A DNA stretch of 64,000 nucleotides from Roseivirga pacifica (GTDB lineage Bacteria; Bacteroidota; Bacteroidia; Cytophagales; Cyclobacteriaceae): the NCBI RefSeq assembly GCF_900111145.1, contig NZ_FOIR01000002.1, forward strand, positions 1,054,001 through 1,118,000, in the 5' to 3' direction. Position 1 is the first letter of the stretch, and each line of letters starts with the position of its first letter. Made by a program: the position numbers and the translations under genes. Positions 1 to 8,640 of this stretch are shown piece after piece. Under the pieces are notes generated by a model, which saw only the letters and a program-made list of their open reading frames with translations, made no database searches and was not told where the DNA came from.

Positions 1-2
1 CT

Positions 3-2453
3 TCTTTTAAAGAAGCTTACGAAGACCAAAAAGAGGTTGCCAATGACGCGCAGCTTAATTTTGAAGAACAAAACAGGCAGTTTAGCAGCAAAAGAGAAAA
101 ACTCTATACGCTCCGAAAAGAGATTGAAATCAAAGAAATTCAGCTCGACACGTTGACCAATGAGCTGGAGAAAACGCAAACAGACACTACTGAGCAAGCC
201 GAAACAGTGGCCACGTTTGATGAGCGACTAAGCGAACTGGAAGAAGACTTAAACGACAAACGCGCAAAACTCGAAAAGCGCAAAGCAGAAGAGGAAAAGC
301 ACCGCAAAGCCACTGCCGAAACGGAAGAAACCATTCAAACCGTTCGCGAAGAACTGACTAAAATTAGTCGCCAACTCGATGCAAAGAATAACGAATACAA
401 CCTTACCAAGTCGTTGGTTGAAAACTTAGAGGGTTTTCCTGAGGCCATCAAATTCCTTAAAAAGAAAGCCAACTGGAACAAAAATGCCCCTCTCCTTTCG
501 GACATTATTACCTGCGATGAGAAGTACCGAGTAACCATTGAGAACTACCTCGAAGGCTACATGAACTACTACATTGTAGATACTGAAAGGCAAGCCTTTG
601 AGGCCGTAAATATTCTAAGCGATGCCTCACGCGGTAAAGCAAATTTCTTCGTGCTCGATGCCCTGGATCGTTACGAGGCCAAAGCCACCAAACTTTACGA
701 CAACGCCATTCCTGCTACGGAAATCGTAGAGTACGACCCAAAATACCGCAAACTCATAGGCTATATTTTGGAGAATGTATTCATTGTAAAAGGCGGTCCT
801 GGTGAGATACCGATGGACGAAGAAGCGGTTTTTATTACTGAAAGCGGCAAATACACCAAGCGAAAGTTTAGCGTTTCTGGTGGGTCCGTAGGCCTTTTCG
901 AAGGAAAAAGAATTGGCCGAGCAAAGAACTTAGAGAAGCTTCAGAAAGACATTAAATCTTTGGAGTCTCAGTCGGTAAAGATCAAAGACAGGCTTGACGA
1001 AAAACAACGCGAGTTAGCTAAACTCAAAGCCGATACTTTTAAATCAGAGATTGAGACACTTCAAACTGAGTTTAATCGGGTAAACGAAGAGTACATCTCC
1101 ATTAAGACCAAAAAGGAGCAAATCGCGCAAATGCTTTCGAGCCACAAGACGAAGCGCGAAGACATTTCCACCAACATTGAATCCTTAACCAACGCCTTGG
1201 ATCACTTACGACCTCAGGTTGAAGAAGAAGAAGCTGCCTTTAACGAAATTCAGGCTACCATTGGCGAACTGGAAGCCATGGCCAAACGCGAAAGTCAAAA
1301 GCTTTCAGAAAAATCGCAGGCTTTCAACGAAAAGAACCTGATTTTCCACCAAAAACAGAATAAGGTGGAAAGCCTAGCGCAAGAGATTAGCTATAAGGAA
1401 ACGGCCTTTGAAAGCAGTAAACAACGTATTTCCAAAAACCAACAAGAACTAGAGAAAAACGAGTCGGAAATCAGGCATTTGATTCAAAATACAGAATCGA
1501 ACGAGGGCGACCTGATTGACATGTACGATGAAAAGGAAAGCATTGAAAAAGGCGTAAACGAAGCAGAAAAGGAGTATTACGCACAGCGTGGCGATATAGA
1601 TGTTTCGGAAAAGACTTTAAGAGAGCTACAACATAAGCGTGAGCAAGTAGACATGCTTTTAATGGAGCTTCAAAATAAACTGAGCGAAACCAAACTGGAG
1701 ATGAGCTCGGTTAAAGAAAGGCTTTCGGTGGAATTTAACCTGGACCTAGACGAGATTCTGAAACAAGAAATTGAAGAAGAGGACGATAGGACAATCGAGG
1801 AACTTCAGGCAGCTGTACTGAAAAAACGCGATAAGCTTGAGCGAATGGGGCCAATTAACCCGATGGCCATGGAAGCTTACGATGAAATTAAGGAACGCCA
1901 CACCTTTATTTCTGAACAAAAAGCCGATTTAGAAGAAGCCAAAGGCTCTTTACTTCAGACCATTGACGAGATTGACACGGTTGCCAAAGACACCTTCCTA
2001 AGTGCTTTTGCCCAAATCAAAGAGAACTTCATCAAGGTATTCCGTTCGCTGTTTACCGAAGAAGATGACTGTGATTTAAAGCTTGTTGATCCGGACAATC
2101 CGTTAGAATCGCCTATTGAAATTATGGCGAAACCAAAAGGTAAACGTCCGCTTACCATCAACCAACTTTCTGGAGGAGAGAAAACGCTCACGGCTACTTC
2201 CCTACTGTTCTCCATTTACCTGCTCAAACCAGCACCGTTCTGTATTTTCGATGAGGTAGATGCACCACTAGATGACGCCAACATTGACAAATTCAATACC
2301 ATCATCAAGAAATTTTCGGCCGAGTCGCAGTTCATAATTGTTACGCACAACAAGCGTACAATGGCTTCTACAGACATTATTTATGGTATTACCATGATTG
2401 AGCAAGGAGTTTCTCGTGTGGTTCCTGTTGACTTAAGAGAATTAGCCGATTAA
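3..2453 (+). CDS. smc: Chromosome segregation ATPase SMC, 5' part cut off by window start
   Basis: Structural maintenance of chromosomes protein: a long coiled-coil ATPase of the bacterial condensin that organises and segregates the chromosome with ScpA and ScpB. The frame is open from base 3, giving about 816 residues; family length is near 1180, so the N-terminal Walker A head and part of the first coil lie outside the window. Visible order: end of the first coil, hinge (about codons 140-300, with the Gly-rich SGGSVGLFEGKRIGR near its end), second long coil rich in E/K, then the C-terminal head with the ABC signature LSGGEKT at codon 722, Walker B FCIFDEVDAPLD around codon 746 (D750, E751) and the switch His in IIVTHNK. 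All head residues look intact. An internal ATG at 153 is not the real start because coding continues upstream. Confidence 0.97.
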   Translation, partial: SFKEAYEDQKEVANDAQLNFEEQNRQFSSKREKLYTLRKEIEIKEIQLDTLTNELEKTQTDTTEQAETVATFDERLSELEEDLNDKRAKLEKRKAEEEKHRKATAETEETIQTVREELTKISRQLDAKNNEYNLTKSLVENLEGFPEAIKFLKKKANWNKNAPLLSDIITCDEKYRVTIENYLEGYMNYYIVDTERQAFEAVNILSDASRGKANFFVLDALDRYEAKATKLYDNAIPATEIVEYDPKYRKLIGYILENVFIVKGGPGEIPMDEEAVFITESGKYTKRKFSVSGGSVGLFEGKRIGRAKNLEKLQKDIKSLESQSVKIKDRLDEKQRELAKLKADTFKSEIETLQTEFNRVNEEYISIKTKKEQIAQMLSSHKTKREDISTNIESLTNALDHLRPQVEEEEAAFNEIQATIGELEAMAKRESQKLSEKSQAFNEKNLIFHQKQNKVESLAQEISYKETAFESSKQRISKNQQELEKNESEIRHLIQNTESNEGDLIDMYDEKESIEKGVNEAEKEYYAQRGDIDVSEKTLRELQHKREQVDMLLMELQNKLSETKLEMSSVKERLSVEFNLDLDEILKQEIEEEDDRTIEELQAAVLKKRDKLERMGPINPMAMEAYDEIKERHTFISEQKADLEEAKGSLLQTIDEIDTVAKDTFLSAFAQIKENFIKVFRSLFTEEDDCDLKLVDPDNPLESPIEIMAKPKGKRPLTINQLSGGEKTLTATSLLFSIYLLKPAPFCIFDEVDAPLDDANIDKFNTIIKKFSAESQFIIVTHNKRTMASTDIIYGITMIEQGVSRVVPVDLRELAD

Positions 2454-2472
2454 ATTAGGGGAAAAGCGCGCT

Positions 2473-3144
2473 ATGAAACGACTGCTATCACTCCTGACCT
2501 TTATTTTACTCAACAACATTATTATGGCACAAGACACAGCGCCAATCAGCTTTTTGGCTTTGGGCGATTCATACACCATAGGTGAAAGTGTTTCTGAAAC
2601 AGAACGCTGGCCCGTACAATTAGCAGCTGAGCTGGTAGAGAGAGGCTACTCCGTAAAATCTCCGAAAATAATTGCCAAAACTGGCTGGAGAACAGACGAA
2701 TTGATGGATGCCATAAATGCCGATGAACAACTTGCAGAATCGTATGACTTGGTTTCCCTGTTAATTGGCGTGAACAACCAGTACCAAGGCAAAACCGTGA
2801 CCAGCTACGAACCTGAGTTCGAAGCCTTACTGGTTAAGGCAATTGAGTTGGCTGGTGGAGATGCCGACAGAGTTTTTGTGGTTTCAATTCCCGATTATGG
2901 CAAAACACCTTTTGGTAAAGAAAAACGAGAGCAAATTGAAGTTGCCATAGACAAGTACAATGAGGTGAATAAGTTTTTTGCTAAAAAGTATGGTGTGAAA
3001 TACTTCAACATTACCCCTATTTCTCGCAGGGCTGCTTTTCAAGAAAACTTAGTGGCTTCCGATGGCCTGCACCCTTCTGGCGAAATGTATACCGAATGGG
3101 TAGACCTTATGATTTCGAAAGTAGCCAGAATGCTTAAAAAATGA
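2473..3144 (+). CDS. Exported SGNH/GDSL-family hydrolase
   Basis: 223-residue secreted esterase or lipase-like enzyme. An N-terminal hydrophobic signal peptide ends near residue 20 (MAQ-D). Block I is LGDSYTIG with the nucleophile Ser33; block III is seen as IGVNNQY, where Asn would serve the oxyanion hole; the C-terminal block V is DGLHPS near residue 197, giving the Asp and His of the catalytic triad. The substrate cannot be told from sequence; in this family it may be an acyl ester of a lipid or of a polysaccharide. It starts 19 bp after smc and its stop overlaps the ATG of the next gene by 4 bp (ATGA), so it is probably translated together with the downstream peptidase. Confidence 0.88.
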   Translation: MKRLLSLLTFILLNNIIMAQDTAPISFLALGDSYTIGESVSETERWPVQLAAELVERGYSVKSPKIIAKTGWRTDELMDAINADEQLAESYDLVSLLIGVNNQYQGKTVTSYEPEFEALLVKAIELAGGDADRVFVVSIPDYGKTPFGKEKREQIEVAIDKYNEVNKFFAKKYGVKYFNITPISRRAAFQENLVASDGLHPSGEMYTEWVDLMISKVARMLKK

Positions 3145-3986
3145 GCAGACTTATCTATACCGTTGCCCTAGCGCTCGCTTGCCTTTTTAGTGCGATTGGC
3201 CAAACAACAGGCCCTAAAAGTGGACATTTGATTATCGCTGGAGGCGCTTTACGTGACACCGCAGTCTTCAACAAATTTATTGAATTGGCTGGTGGAAAAG
3301 GAAAGGCCAATGTTGTAGTTATACCAACTGCTGGTGGTTACAATGTAGATGCTACTGCAAGAGAAAACCTTACCAATCAATGGATAAGCCGAGGAGCAGC
3401 TAAAGTAACCGTACTCCATACAACTAACCCTAATGAGGCAGACACACAAGCCTTTGCTGCAGCGATTGATGATGCCGGTGGTGTTTATTTTCCTGGCGGA
3501 AGGCAATGGCGCCTAGCCGATGCATACCTCAACACCATTGTGCAAACAAAGCTTTTCGGTTTGCTCGACCGAGGTGGTGTAATTGGTGGTTCTTCTGCTG
3601 GAGCAACCATTCAGGGCTCTTATTTGGCCCGAGGAGACACCAAAACAAACACCATAATGGTGGGCGATCATGAGGAGGGCTTCGGCTTTGTTAAAAACAT
3701 TGCCATAGATCAACACACCCTAGCCAGGAACCGACAGTTCGATATGTTTGACGTACTGAACGTTTACCCGACATTACTAGGCATTAGCATTGATGAGAAT
3801 ACGGCAATGCTAGTTTCAGGAAATAGTTTTGAAGTAATAGGGCAAAGCTATGTGCTAATTTATGATGGCACCCATTGGGATCAATCCAAGGGCGAATTTG
3901 TAAAGAACAAACCTAACCAAGAGCGTTTCCACCTACTTAGGAAAGGTGGGAAATACGATATGAAGAATAGAGCTGTAATCCGCTAA
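3141..3986 (+). CDS. Cyanophycinase-like peptidase, S51 family, exported
   Basis: 281 residues with a signal peptide (cleavage near IGQ-T, residue 21). The Rossmann-like core of cyanophycinase/dipeptidase E is visible: GHLIIAGGAL at the start, VVVIPTAGG, VYFPGG, and the nucleophile elbow IGGSSAGA (Ser near residue 155), followed by an EEGFGFVKN segment and DQHTLARNRQ, which is characteristic of cyanophycinases. Known members cut beta-aspartyl-arginine dipeptides out of cyanophycin or remove N-terminal beta-Asp; because this one is exported, scavenging of extracellular cyanophycin or isoaspartyl peptides is the more likely job (inference). It overlaps the SGNH gene by 4 bp and shares its stop (CTAA, 3983-3986) with the convergent YceI gene. 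Confidence 0.9.
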   Translation: MSRLIYTVALALACLFSAIGQTTGPKSGHLIIAGGALRDTAVFNKFIELAGGKGKANVVVIPTAGGYNVDATARENLTNQWISRGAAKVTVLHTTNPNEADTQAFAAAIDDAGGVYFPGGRQWRLADAYLNTIVQTKLFGLLDRGGVIGGSSAGATIQGSYLARGDTKTNTIMVGDHEEGFGFVKNIAIDQHTLARNRQFDMFDVLNVYPTLLGISIDENTAMLVSGNSFEVIGQSYVLIYDGTHWDQSKGEFVKNKPNQERFHLLRKGGKYDMKNRAVIR

Positions 3987-4531
3987 CCGCTAATTTCTAA
4001 CCTAAGTTTTACTTTGAGTTCATTTCGCACCTTAATTAGACCAAATAGCTTTTTTGGGGGTGATATCTCAAGTTCATTAAGGTCAATTAAAAAAGTCCCT
4101 TCCAGATAGTCGGTGTCGCCTTCAATAATATTCAGCTCGAAAGGTAGTGCCTCAATTTGATGGTCTTGGGCTATTAAGGTAAGGCGAATATCTCCGGCAT
4201 AGCCAATTCCTTGTTTGTAGAAATCTTCTACCACAACTTCTATATTAGGATACTCATCTCCCCTTAACGTTTTCACAAAATCCTTATTGAGCATGCGGTT
4301 ACCACAAGAGAACTCTTTTACCGGTAGTTGAAAACCAAAAACATCAACTTCTGGATTCTTCCCCACAGACACCTGAGTGATAGAGTCCATTTGGTAAACA
4401 CACGAAAACCGGCCAATTGAAGTAGAGCCATCTATAAAAACTGATTTCCTCACCAGCTCGAAAGATTCTTGCCCTTTCAAAGCCAATGAGGAAATCAATA
4501 ATAAAAGTGTAATTGTATGCTTAAATGTCAT
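3983..4531 (-). CDS. YceI-like exported protein
   Basis: 182 residues with a signal peptide ending at KGQ-E. The remainder follows the pattern of the YceI lipocalin-like beta barrel: an early VFIDGSTSIGRFSC strand pair, a middle part with LNKDFVKTLRGDEYPNIEV (typical 'small changes to the target' block), and the C-terminal ISPPKKLFGLIKVRNELKVKL, equivalent to the DPPKAL-G-I block of its neighbours. It is more diverged than the other three YceI copies of this window. Members bind polyprenoid lipids in the periplasm. It is the last gene of a minus-strand operon with the porin and a second YceI gene, and converges with the S51 peptidase through a shared stop. Confidence 0.8.
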   Translation of the reverse strand: MTFKHTITLLLLISSLALKGQESFELVRKSVFIDGSTSIGRFSCVYQMDSITQVSVGKNPEVDVFGFQLPVKEFSCGNRMLNKDFVKTLRGDEYPNIEVVVEDFYKQGIGYAGDIRLTLIAQDHQIEALPFELNIIEGDTDYLEGTFLIDLNELEISPPKKLFGLIKVRNELKVKLRLEISG

Positions 4532-4558
4532 TCGACTTAAAGCTAACGGTTGTTTAAA

Positions 4559-5821
4559 TTAGAAGCTAATTACGGCCTCTAAAACCACTCCGTTGAACTT
4601 ACCATCTTGGTATCGAGTATTTGCAAATCCATCGCCAGAGTACTCCTGATTTACGTATTCAAGCTTCATCAACACATTGTTAGTCATAAACCAACCTCCA
4701 CCAAGGTTCAATCGGCTAATCTCGTTGGTTGCTGCCGCATCAGATCTTTCGCCACTTACATTGTTGTAGCGTCCGCCAAGGTACCATTGCTCTGCTGCTC
4801 CAAATCTGTAAAGCGCTTCTAACCCAACTTGGTTAAACCCTCCGCCAACGGCATCATCTCCATTGTTCACAAATTCAAACACTCCAAAGAACTCCAAACC
4901 TTTAAACTTCACAAACGGGTTGATCTGGAAGGCAGTTTGATAAGCAAAACCCGGGTTAAATCTTGGGTCAAAATCCGATCCTCCATTCGCTACAGTAGCC
5001 AAAGTTTGGTAATATCTACCACCAGCACGGTCACCACCATATATGTAATCGCGAGTACCTTTATCAGAGCTTGAGTACATAGAACCTGTTAAGCGTAATC
5101 TCAAGTCATTGTTAATTTGGCTATCCCAACCGGCTTTACCGTAAATCACAATTCCATCATCACCTTTTATTGGGCTCTGGTTTAATCGCCCGTTAGTAAC
5201 ACCAGCTACAAATATCCAGTCCGATGGGAACACCCCTACTTCCAAAAACGGCTCAGTAGTAAATGCATCCATGATATAGTTACTCACAAACGGGTTGTAA
5301 ATGGCCATGGCATTGTCAGATCTTCTAAATTGGGCATCACCATAGTTAATTTGATCCATACCAATTCGAATTGTCGCTATTTCCATAAAGTCGGAAAGGA
5401 ATCCTTCTTTGATAAAATCCAGCTTATCAATTTGTAGGTAACCACCTTTTACGTAAGCTTCGGCATGGTGGCGAGAAGACAAATAAGTTCTCAAGTGCAT
5501 GCGCATACCATCCGCTAACTGTACGTCCAGGTTCAGGTTGGCAGTTGGCAGGTTAAAATTGGAACCTAGGTCAACCAATGGATCGCCAACAACTGAATTC
5601 TCGTGGCTTAATCCCTGAAACTGTAGCGCAAAGTCACCACCTACCCTAACTTTTACACCATCAAATTTTACGGTGTCATTTTTATATGTCTCAAAAACAT
5701 TCAATCCTTGTTTGCCCGGCACCCTATAATACTGAAGCAATTTGCGATTATCTATCTGGGCAAAACTCATGACACTGCTAAACACAAACAGTATCAGAAA
5801 TGTGATTTTAAAGTTTTTCAT
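4559..5821 (-). CDS. Outer-membrane beta-barrel porin-like protein
   Basis: 420 residues. A clear signal peptide (ends at SFAQ-I) is followed by a sequence of alternating polar/hydrophobic strands rich in Tyr, Gly and Asn, with short turns, and the chain ends in Phe (EAVISF), the usual recognition signal for the outer-membrane insertion machinery. The pattern RVGGDFALQFQGLSHENS, RLTGSMYSSSD and LGGRYNNVSGE is like phosphate-selective/OprP-type porins of Bacteroidota. The solute is unknown. It lies 7 bp downstream of one YceI gene and 27 bp upstream of another in the same direction, so a joint role in moving or protecting a small hydrophobic or anionic substrate in the envelope is possible (inference). 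Confidence 0.8.
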   Translation of the reverse strand: MKNFKITFLILFVFSSVMSFAQIDNRKLLQYYRVPGKQGLNVFETYKNDTVKFDGVKVRVGGDFALQFQGLSHENSVVGDPLVDLGSNFNLPTANLNLDVQLADGMRMHLRTYLSSRHHAEAYVKGGYLQIDKLDFIKEGFLSDFMEIATIRIGMDQINYGDAQFRRSDNAMAIYNPFVSNYIMDAFTTEPFLEVGVFPSDWIFVAGVTNGRLNQSPIKGDDGIVIYGKAGWDSQINNDLRLRLTGSMYSSSDKGTRDYIYGGDRAGGRYYQTLATVANGGSDFDPRFNPGFAYQTAFQINPFVKFKGLEFFGVFEFVNNGDDAVGGGFNQVGLEALYRFGAAEQWYLGGRYNNVSGERSDAAATNEISRLNLGGGWFMTNNVLMKLEYVNQEYSGDGFANTRYQDGKFNGVVLEAVISF

Positions 5822-5828
5822 GGCCTTA

Positions 5829-6374
5829 TTATTTTATGAAAGTTGATTTTATTTCAAGAGAAACTTTGTCTCCTGTTTTTACAGTCCCCATCAAAGCTTT
5901 TGGTGGGTCTATTTTAAAGTCGGTTAGTAAAAATTCTGTGGTCCCTGAAACAGTTATTTTGTCTCCGTTTTGGCTTACGTTGCCTTCAAAGGTCACTGGC
6001 TTGTTCACACCTGCTATGGTTAAACTGCCAGATATTTTGTCCCCCTCAACTGCAGAAACAGTAAATGAAATATCAGCGTAATCTCCTGTTTTCAGCGCCT
6101 TATAGGCATTTTTATCCATGCCTCCTTTGCCACTTTTCAGTGATTCAGCTTGTAACGTAACATTGCCAGAGACAATGCTTCCATCTGCATTTACAACACA
6201 TTGGCCAGAAGCTTCTGCTCCTTCCATGTGCCAATCGTGTAATGTGGAAGTTCCTAATACCTTAAAGCTCGATTCTTTGGGGTTGAGTTTATAGGTAGTT
6301 TGTGCCTGTGCCTTAAAACCAAAGCATAAGGCAGCCAAAAAAAATGCGATCAGAGTTGTGGTTTGCTTTTTCAT
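5829..6374 (-). CDS. YceI family protein, exported
   Basis: 181 residues from the ATG at 6374, chosen because it puts MKKQTTTLIAFF, a normal signal peptide, at the N-terminus; the frame stays open to 6443 but the extra 23 residues are not signal-like. Cleavage is likely at AQA-Q. The mature part is a canonical YceI domain: YKLNPKESSFKVLGTSTLHDWHM, then SLKSGKGGMDKNAYKALKTG, and LTDFKIDPPKALMGTVKTGD. The family forms an extended lipocalin-like barrel that binds polyprenoids such as octaprenyl compounds. First gene of a probable operon yceI-porin-yceI. An 8-bp-arm inverted repeat (6433-6454) lies about 60 bp upstream. Confidence 0.9.
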   Translation of the reverse strand: MKKQTTTLIAFFLAALCFGFKAQAQTTYKLNPKESSFKVLGTSTLHDWHMEGAEASGQCVVNADGSIVSGNVTLQAESLKSGKGGMDKNAYKALKTGDYADISFTVSAVEGDKISGSLTIAGVNKPVTFEGNVSQNGDKITVSGTTEFLLTDFKIDPPKALMGTVKTGDKVSLEIKSTFIK

Positions 6375-6432
6375 ATCTCGCTCGTTTGAACAATTCAAAA
6401 GTACCAAAGCACACCCCTCCAAAGCGTGATGG

Positions 6433-6454
6433 CTATCACTCAATTAAGTGATAG
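6433..6454. promoter_or_regulatory. Inverted repeat upstream of the YceI-porin operon
   Basis: CTATCACT and AGTGATAG form perfect 8-bp arms around a 6-base spacer. It lies in the 5' region of the minus-strand YceI gene (start 6374) and just before the terminator of the gene upstream. Size and symmetry suit a dimeric repressor site, but no regulator can be named. Confidence 0.4.
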
Positions 6455-6461
6455 ATATTAC

Positions 6462-6487
6462 AAAAAAACCTGACATATGTCAGGTTT
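6462..6487 (-). terminator. Intrinsic terminator of the 6527-7087 YceI gene
   Basis: A perfect palindrome with 11-bp arms (AAACCTGACAT/ATGTCAGGTTT, 6466-6487) is followed on the minus strand by a run of seven T. It lies 39 bp past the stop of the YceI gene and separates it from the next YceI-porin operon. Confidence 0.75.
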
Positions 6488-6526
6488 CAATGGTATTATA
6501 CTGGTAATTAATATTTTACAGCTTGA

Positions 6527-7087
6527 CTATTTCTCTTCTTCAAGCACCAAATTGATTTCTAATTGCAAATCGTCTTTGGCTTTTATAGTACCTGCCAAAG
6601 CAGACGGTGGATCTAACTGAAAATCAGTGAATTTGATATTTCCCTTTGCTGTCACATACAGCTTTCCACCTTTCATTTCACTGGTAAAATCAAAAGTCTG
6701 ATCGCTATCGTACCCCGCCACATTCAAAATTCCCGAAATTTTACCTGCCGCTGGCATATCAAAAGCAATGTATGAAATGATCGGGTTGGCATCGGGCTGA
6801 AGTGTTTTCATAGCATTTTTTGTCAAGCCAGATTTAGAACTCTCTAGGCTCTCTGTTTTGAGCGTAACCACTACCTTCTTAATATTTGTAATGGTGCCAT
6901 TCTCTACAAACAGTTCGGCACTCCCCTTAATCTCTTCAGAAACAAGGGTGAAATCGTGCAAGTTAGAGGTTCCGCTAACGGAAATCTTATTACCTGTTTC
7001 GGCAATAGTAAAGCTTGTTTGTGCCTTTGAAGTAATGACTAAAAACATGAAGGCTACAAGCGAAAGTATTTTGGTTCGGTTATTCAT
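6527..7087 (-). CDS. YceI family protein, exported
   Basis: 186 residues, signal peptide ending at SKAQ-T, then a full YceI domain: FTIAETGNKISVSGTSNLHDF, the SLESSKSGLTKNAMKTLQ block and FTDFQLDPPSALAGTIKAKD near the C-terminus. It resembles the 5829-6374 protein closely enough in block order and wording to be a paralogue from local duplication, but has its own terminator (6462-6487) and is probably transcribed alone. Predicted periplasmic lipid-binding barrel; ligand unknown. It is divergent from the ECF sigma gene, with a 165 bp gap that must hold both promoters. Confidence 0.9.
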   Translation of the reverse strand: MNNRTKILSLVAFMFLVITSKAQTSFTIAETGNKISVSGTSNLHDFTLVSEEIKGSAELFVENGTITNIKKVVVTLKTESLESSKSGLTKNAMKTLQPDANPIISYIAFDMPAAGKISGILNVAGYDSDQTFDFTSEMKGGKLYVTAKGNIKFTDFQLDPPSALAGTIKAKDDLQLEINLVLEEEK

Positions 7088-7252
7088 AATTGAAAAAATT
7101 TGCTGTTCAAATTAAGCATCTTCGGCACAATTTCCATTGCTCACATGCCAAAACTCCTACTAAAGAGGTAAATCACTTTTTGGAAAAAGAATTTATAACT
7201 TCATCAAACTTTTTTCAAAGCCCGATCATCCTTGTATTGAATGTCCTAAAAC

Positions 7253-7873
7253 ATGAAGGAAATCAACCTGATGCCACAATCTGACTTTCTCGTAGCTGCA
7301 GCACGATCGGGCGATATTGTTGCCATAAACCAGCTGATAAAGCTATGGCAAAAACGCATTTACAACTTTGCGCTTAAATACTTTGGCGACCACGATCAGG
7401 CCATGGAAGTAACTCAGAAAACATTCATTTCCATGAATAAGAACCTGGGTAAACTTAAGGACGATGGCAGTTTTAAACCCTGGCTATATCGCATTGCTAC
7501 TAATTATTGCCACGAGGAAGTAAGACGGCAACAGAAGAAATGGGTCTTTCCATTTATGAAAGTTCAGGGTAAAGAAGACCAAAGTAAAATTGCCGACACC
7601 GAGTCTGAAAGCAGTTTTGCTAATCCGGAAAAAACTTTGGGCAATCAGGAACTGAAAGATTTATTAAAAAAAGCCCTTGCTACCCTGCCCGAAGAACAGC
7701 GCATGGTGGTAATTATGAAAGAATACGAAGGGCTAAAGATTAGAGAAATTGCAGAAGTGATGGCCATTTCTGACAACACAGTAAAGTCTAGACTTTATTA
7801 CGCTTTGGGCAGCCTAAAAAAGCGCCTTGACGAATGGAATATAACACGAGAAAACATTCATTATGAGCTATAA
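7253..7873 (+). CDS. RNA polymerase sigma factor, ECF (sigma-70) family
   Basis: 206 residues. Region 2 is visible at about residues 20-85 (INQLIKLWQKRIYNFALKY, then GDHDQAMEVTQKTFISMNKN and FKPWLYRIATNYCHEEVRR), followed by a basic linker, and region 4 at about 140-200 (LPEEQRMVVIMKEYEGLKI, IAEVMAISDNTVKSRLYYAL), a helix-turn-helix for the -35 element. There is no region 1.1 or 3, as usual in ECF factors. The next Met (7271) is an alternative start. The stop lies 11 bp inside the next gene, whose product has an N-terminal cytoplasmic domain and one membrane span as an anti-sigma factor should. First gene of a four-gene operon ending at the terminator at 10617. Confidence 0.95.
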   Translation: MKEINLMPQSDFLVAAARSGDIVAINQLIKLWQKRIYNFALKYFGDHDQAMEVTQKTFISMNKNLGKLKDDGSFKPWLYRIATNYCHEEVRRQQKKWVFPFMKVQGKEDQSKIADTESESSFANPEKTLGNQELKDLLKKALATLPEEQRMVVIMKEYEGLKIREIAEVMAISDNTVKSRLYYALGSLKKRLDEWNITRENIHYEL

Positions 7874-8636
7874 ACCAACTAATGAGCAACTTTTGGCCTA
7901 TTTGTATGGCGAATTGGATGCCGATGAGTTTCAGCGCATATCAGACTATTTGGAAGCTCACCCTGAAGAACGGGCGAAGCTTCAAGAGCTGAGTGAAACC
8001 AGAATGATTTTTAATGAATTGGACGATGAAGAAATTCCATCGCCAATTGTGGTACAGTCGGAGCACTTGCACAGCGAATGGAGCTACTGGCGCAAGTATG
8101 TAGCAGTGGCCGCAACCCTATTGTTGCTTATGACTTTCGGCTGGCTTACTGGCTTTGGCCTCCACTACGATGATGAAGGTTTGGCCTTTGGTTATACTAC
8201 CATTCAAAAAGGCCTTACCGAGGCTCAAGTTGCCGGCATAATTGAAGAAGACCGCGGCATTATGATGGACTATATGCGCAGCTACATGACTAATATGAGC
8301 GACTCGCTAAACAGCAATCTGCAGGTGCTTCAGGCTTCTATGACCAATGAAGACCTTATAAAAGAAGTAGTAGCCAGTGAAAAGCAAAAACTTATGAACG
8401 ATATGATAGCCGTGAGCGACCAGCTTTCTGACGACTATCGCGAAATAATGCGTCAATTAATCGTGAGCTTTTCAAACAATTATCAAAGCCAGCGCATCGA
8501 AGATTTGAACAGCATACAAGCAGCATTAACCAATTTGGAGGATGCCACATACAACCGACAAGTTGAATTGGAAGACGAACTGGTAAACCTTGCCACGCAG
8601 CTCGATGCCGTAATTGTAAGCCTTAACAACAGATAA
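7863..8636 (+). CDS. Probable anti-sigma factor, single-pass membrane protein
   Basis: 257 residues. The N-terminal ~75 residues (LLAYLYGELDADEFQRISDY, HPEERAKLQELSE) match the helical layout of anti-sigma domains, but the zinc-binding HxxxCxxC signature is absent. A single membrane span follows at about residues 78-100 (YVAVAATLLLLMTFGW). The periplasmic part is a long, helical, probably coiled-coil region rich in Asp, Gln and Ser without Cys. The ATG overlaps the sigma gene by 11 bp, which ties translation of the two and is typical of sigma/anti-sigma pairs. Role as the membrane partner that holds the sigma factor is inferred from position and topology rather than from a recognised domain. 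Confidence 0.75.
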   Translation: MSYKPTNEQLLAYLYGELDADEFQRISDYLEAHPEERAKLQELSETRMIFNELDDEEIPSPIVVQSEHLHSEWSYWRKYVAVAATLLLLMTFGWLTGFGLHYDDEGLAFGYTTIQKGLTEAQVAGIIEEDRGIMMDYMRSYMTNMSDSLNSNLQVLQASMTNEDLIKEVVASEKQKLMNDMIAVSDQLSDDYREIMRQLIVSFSNNYQSQRIEDLNSIQAALTNLEDATYNRQVELEDELVNLATQLDAVIVSLNNR

Positions 8637-8640
8637 TATC

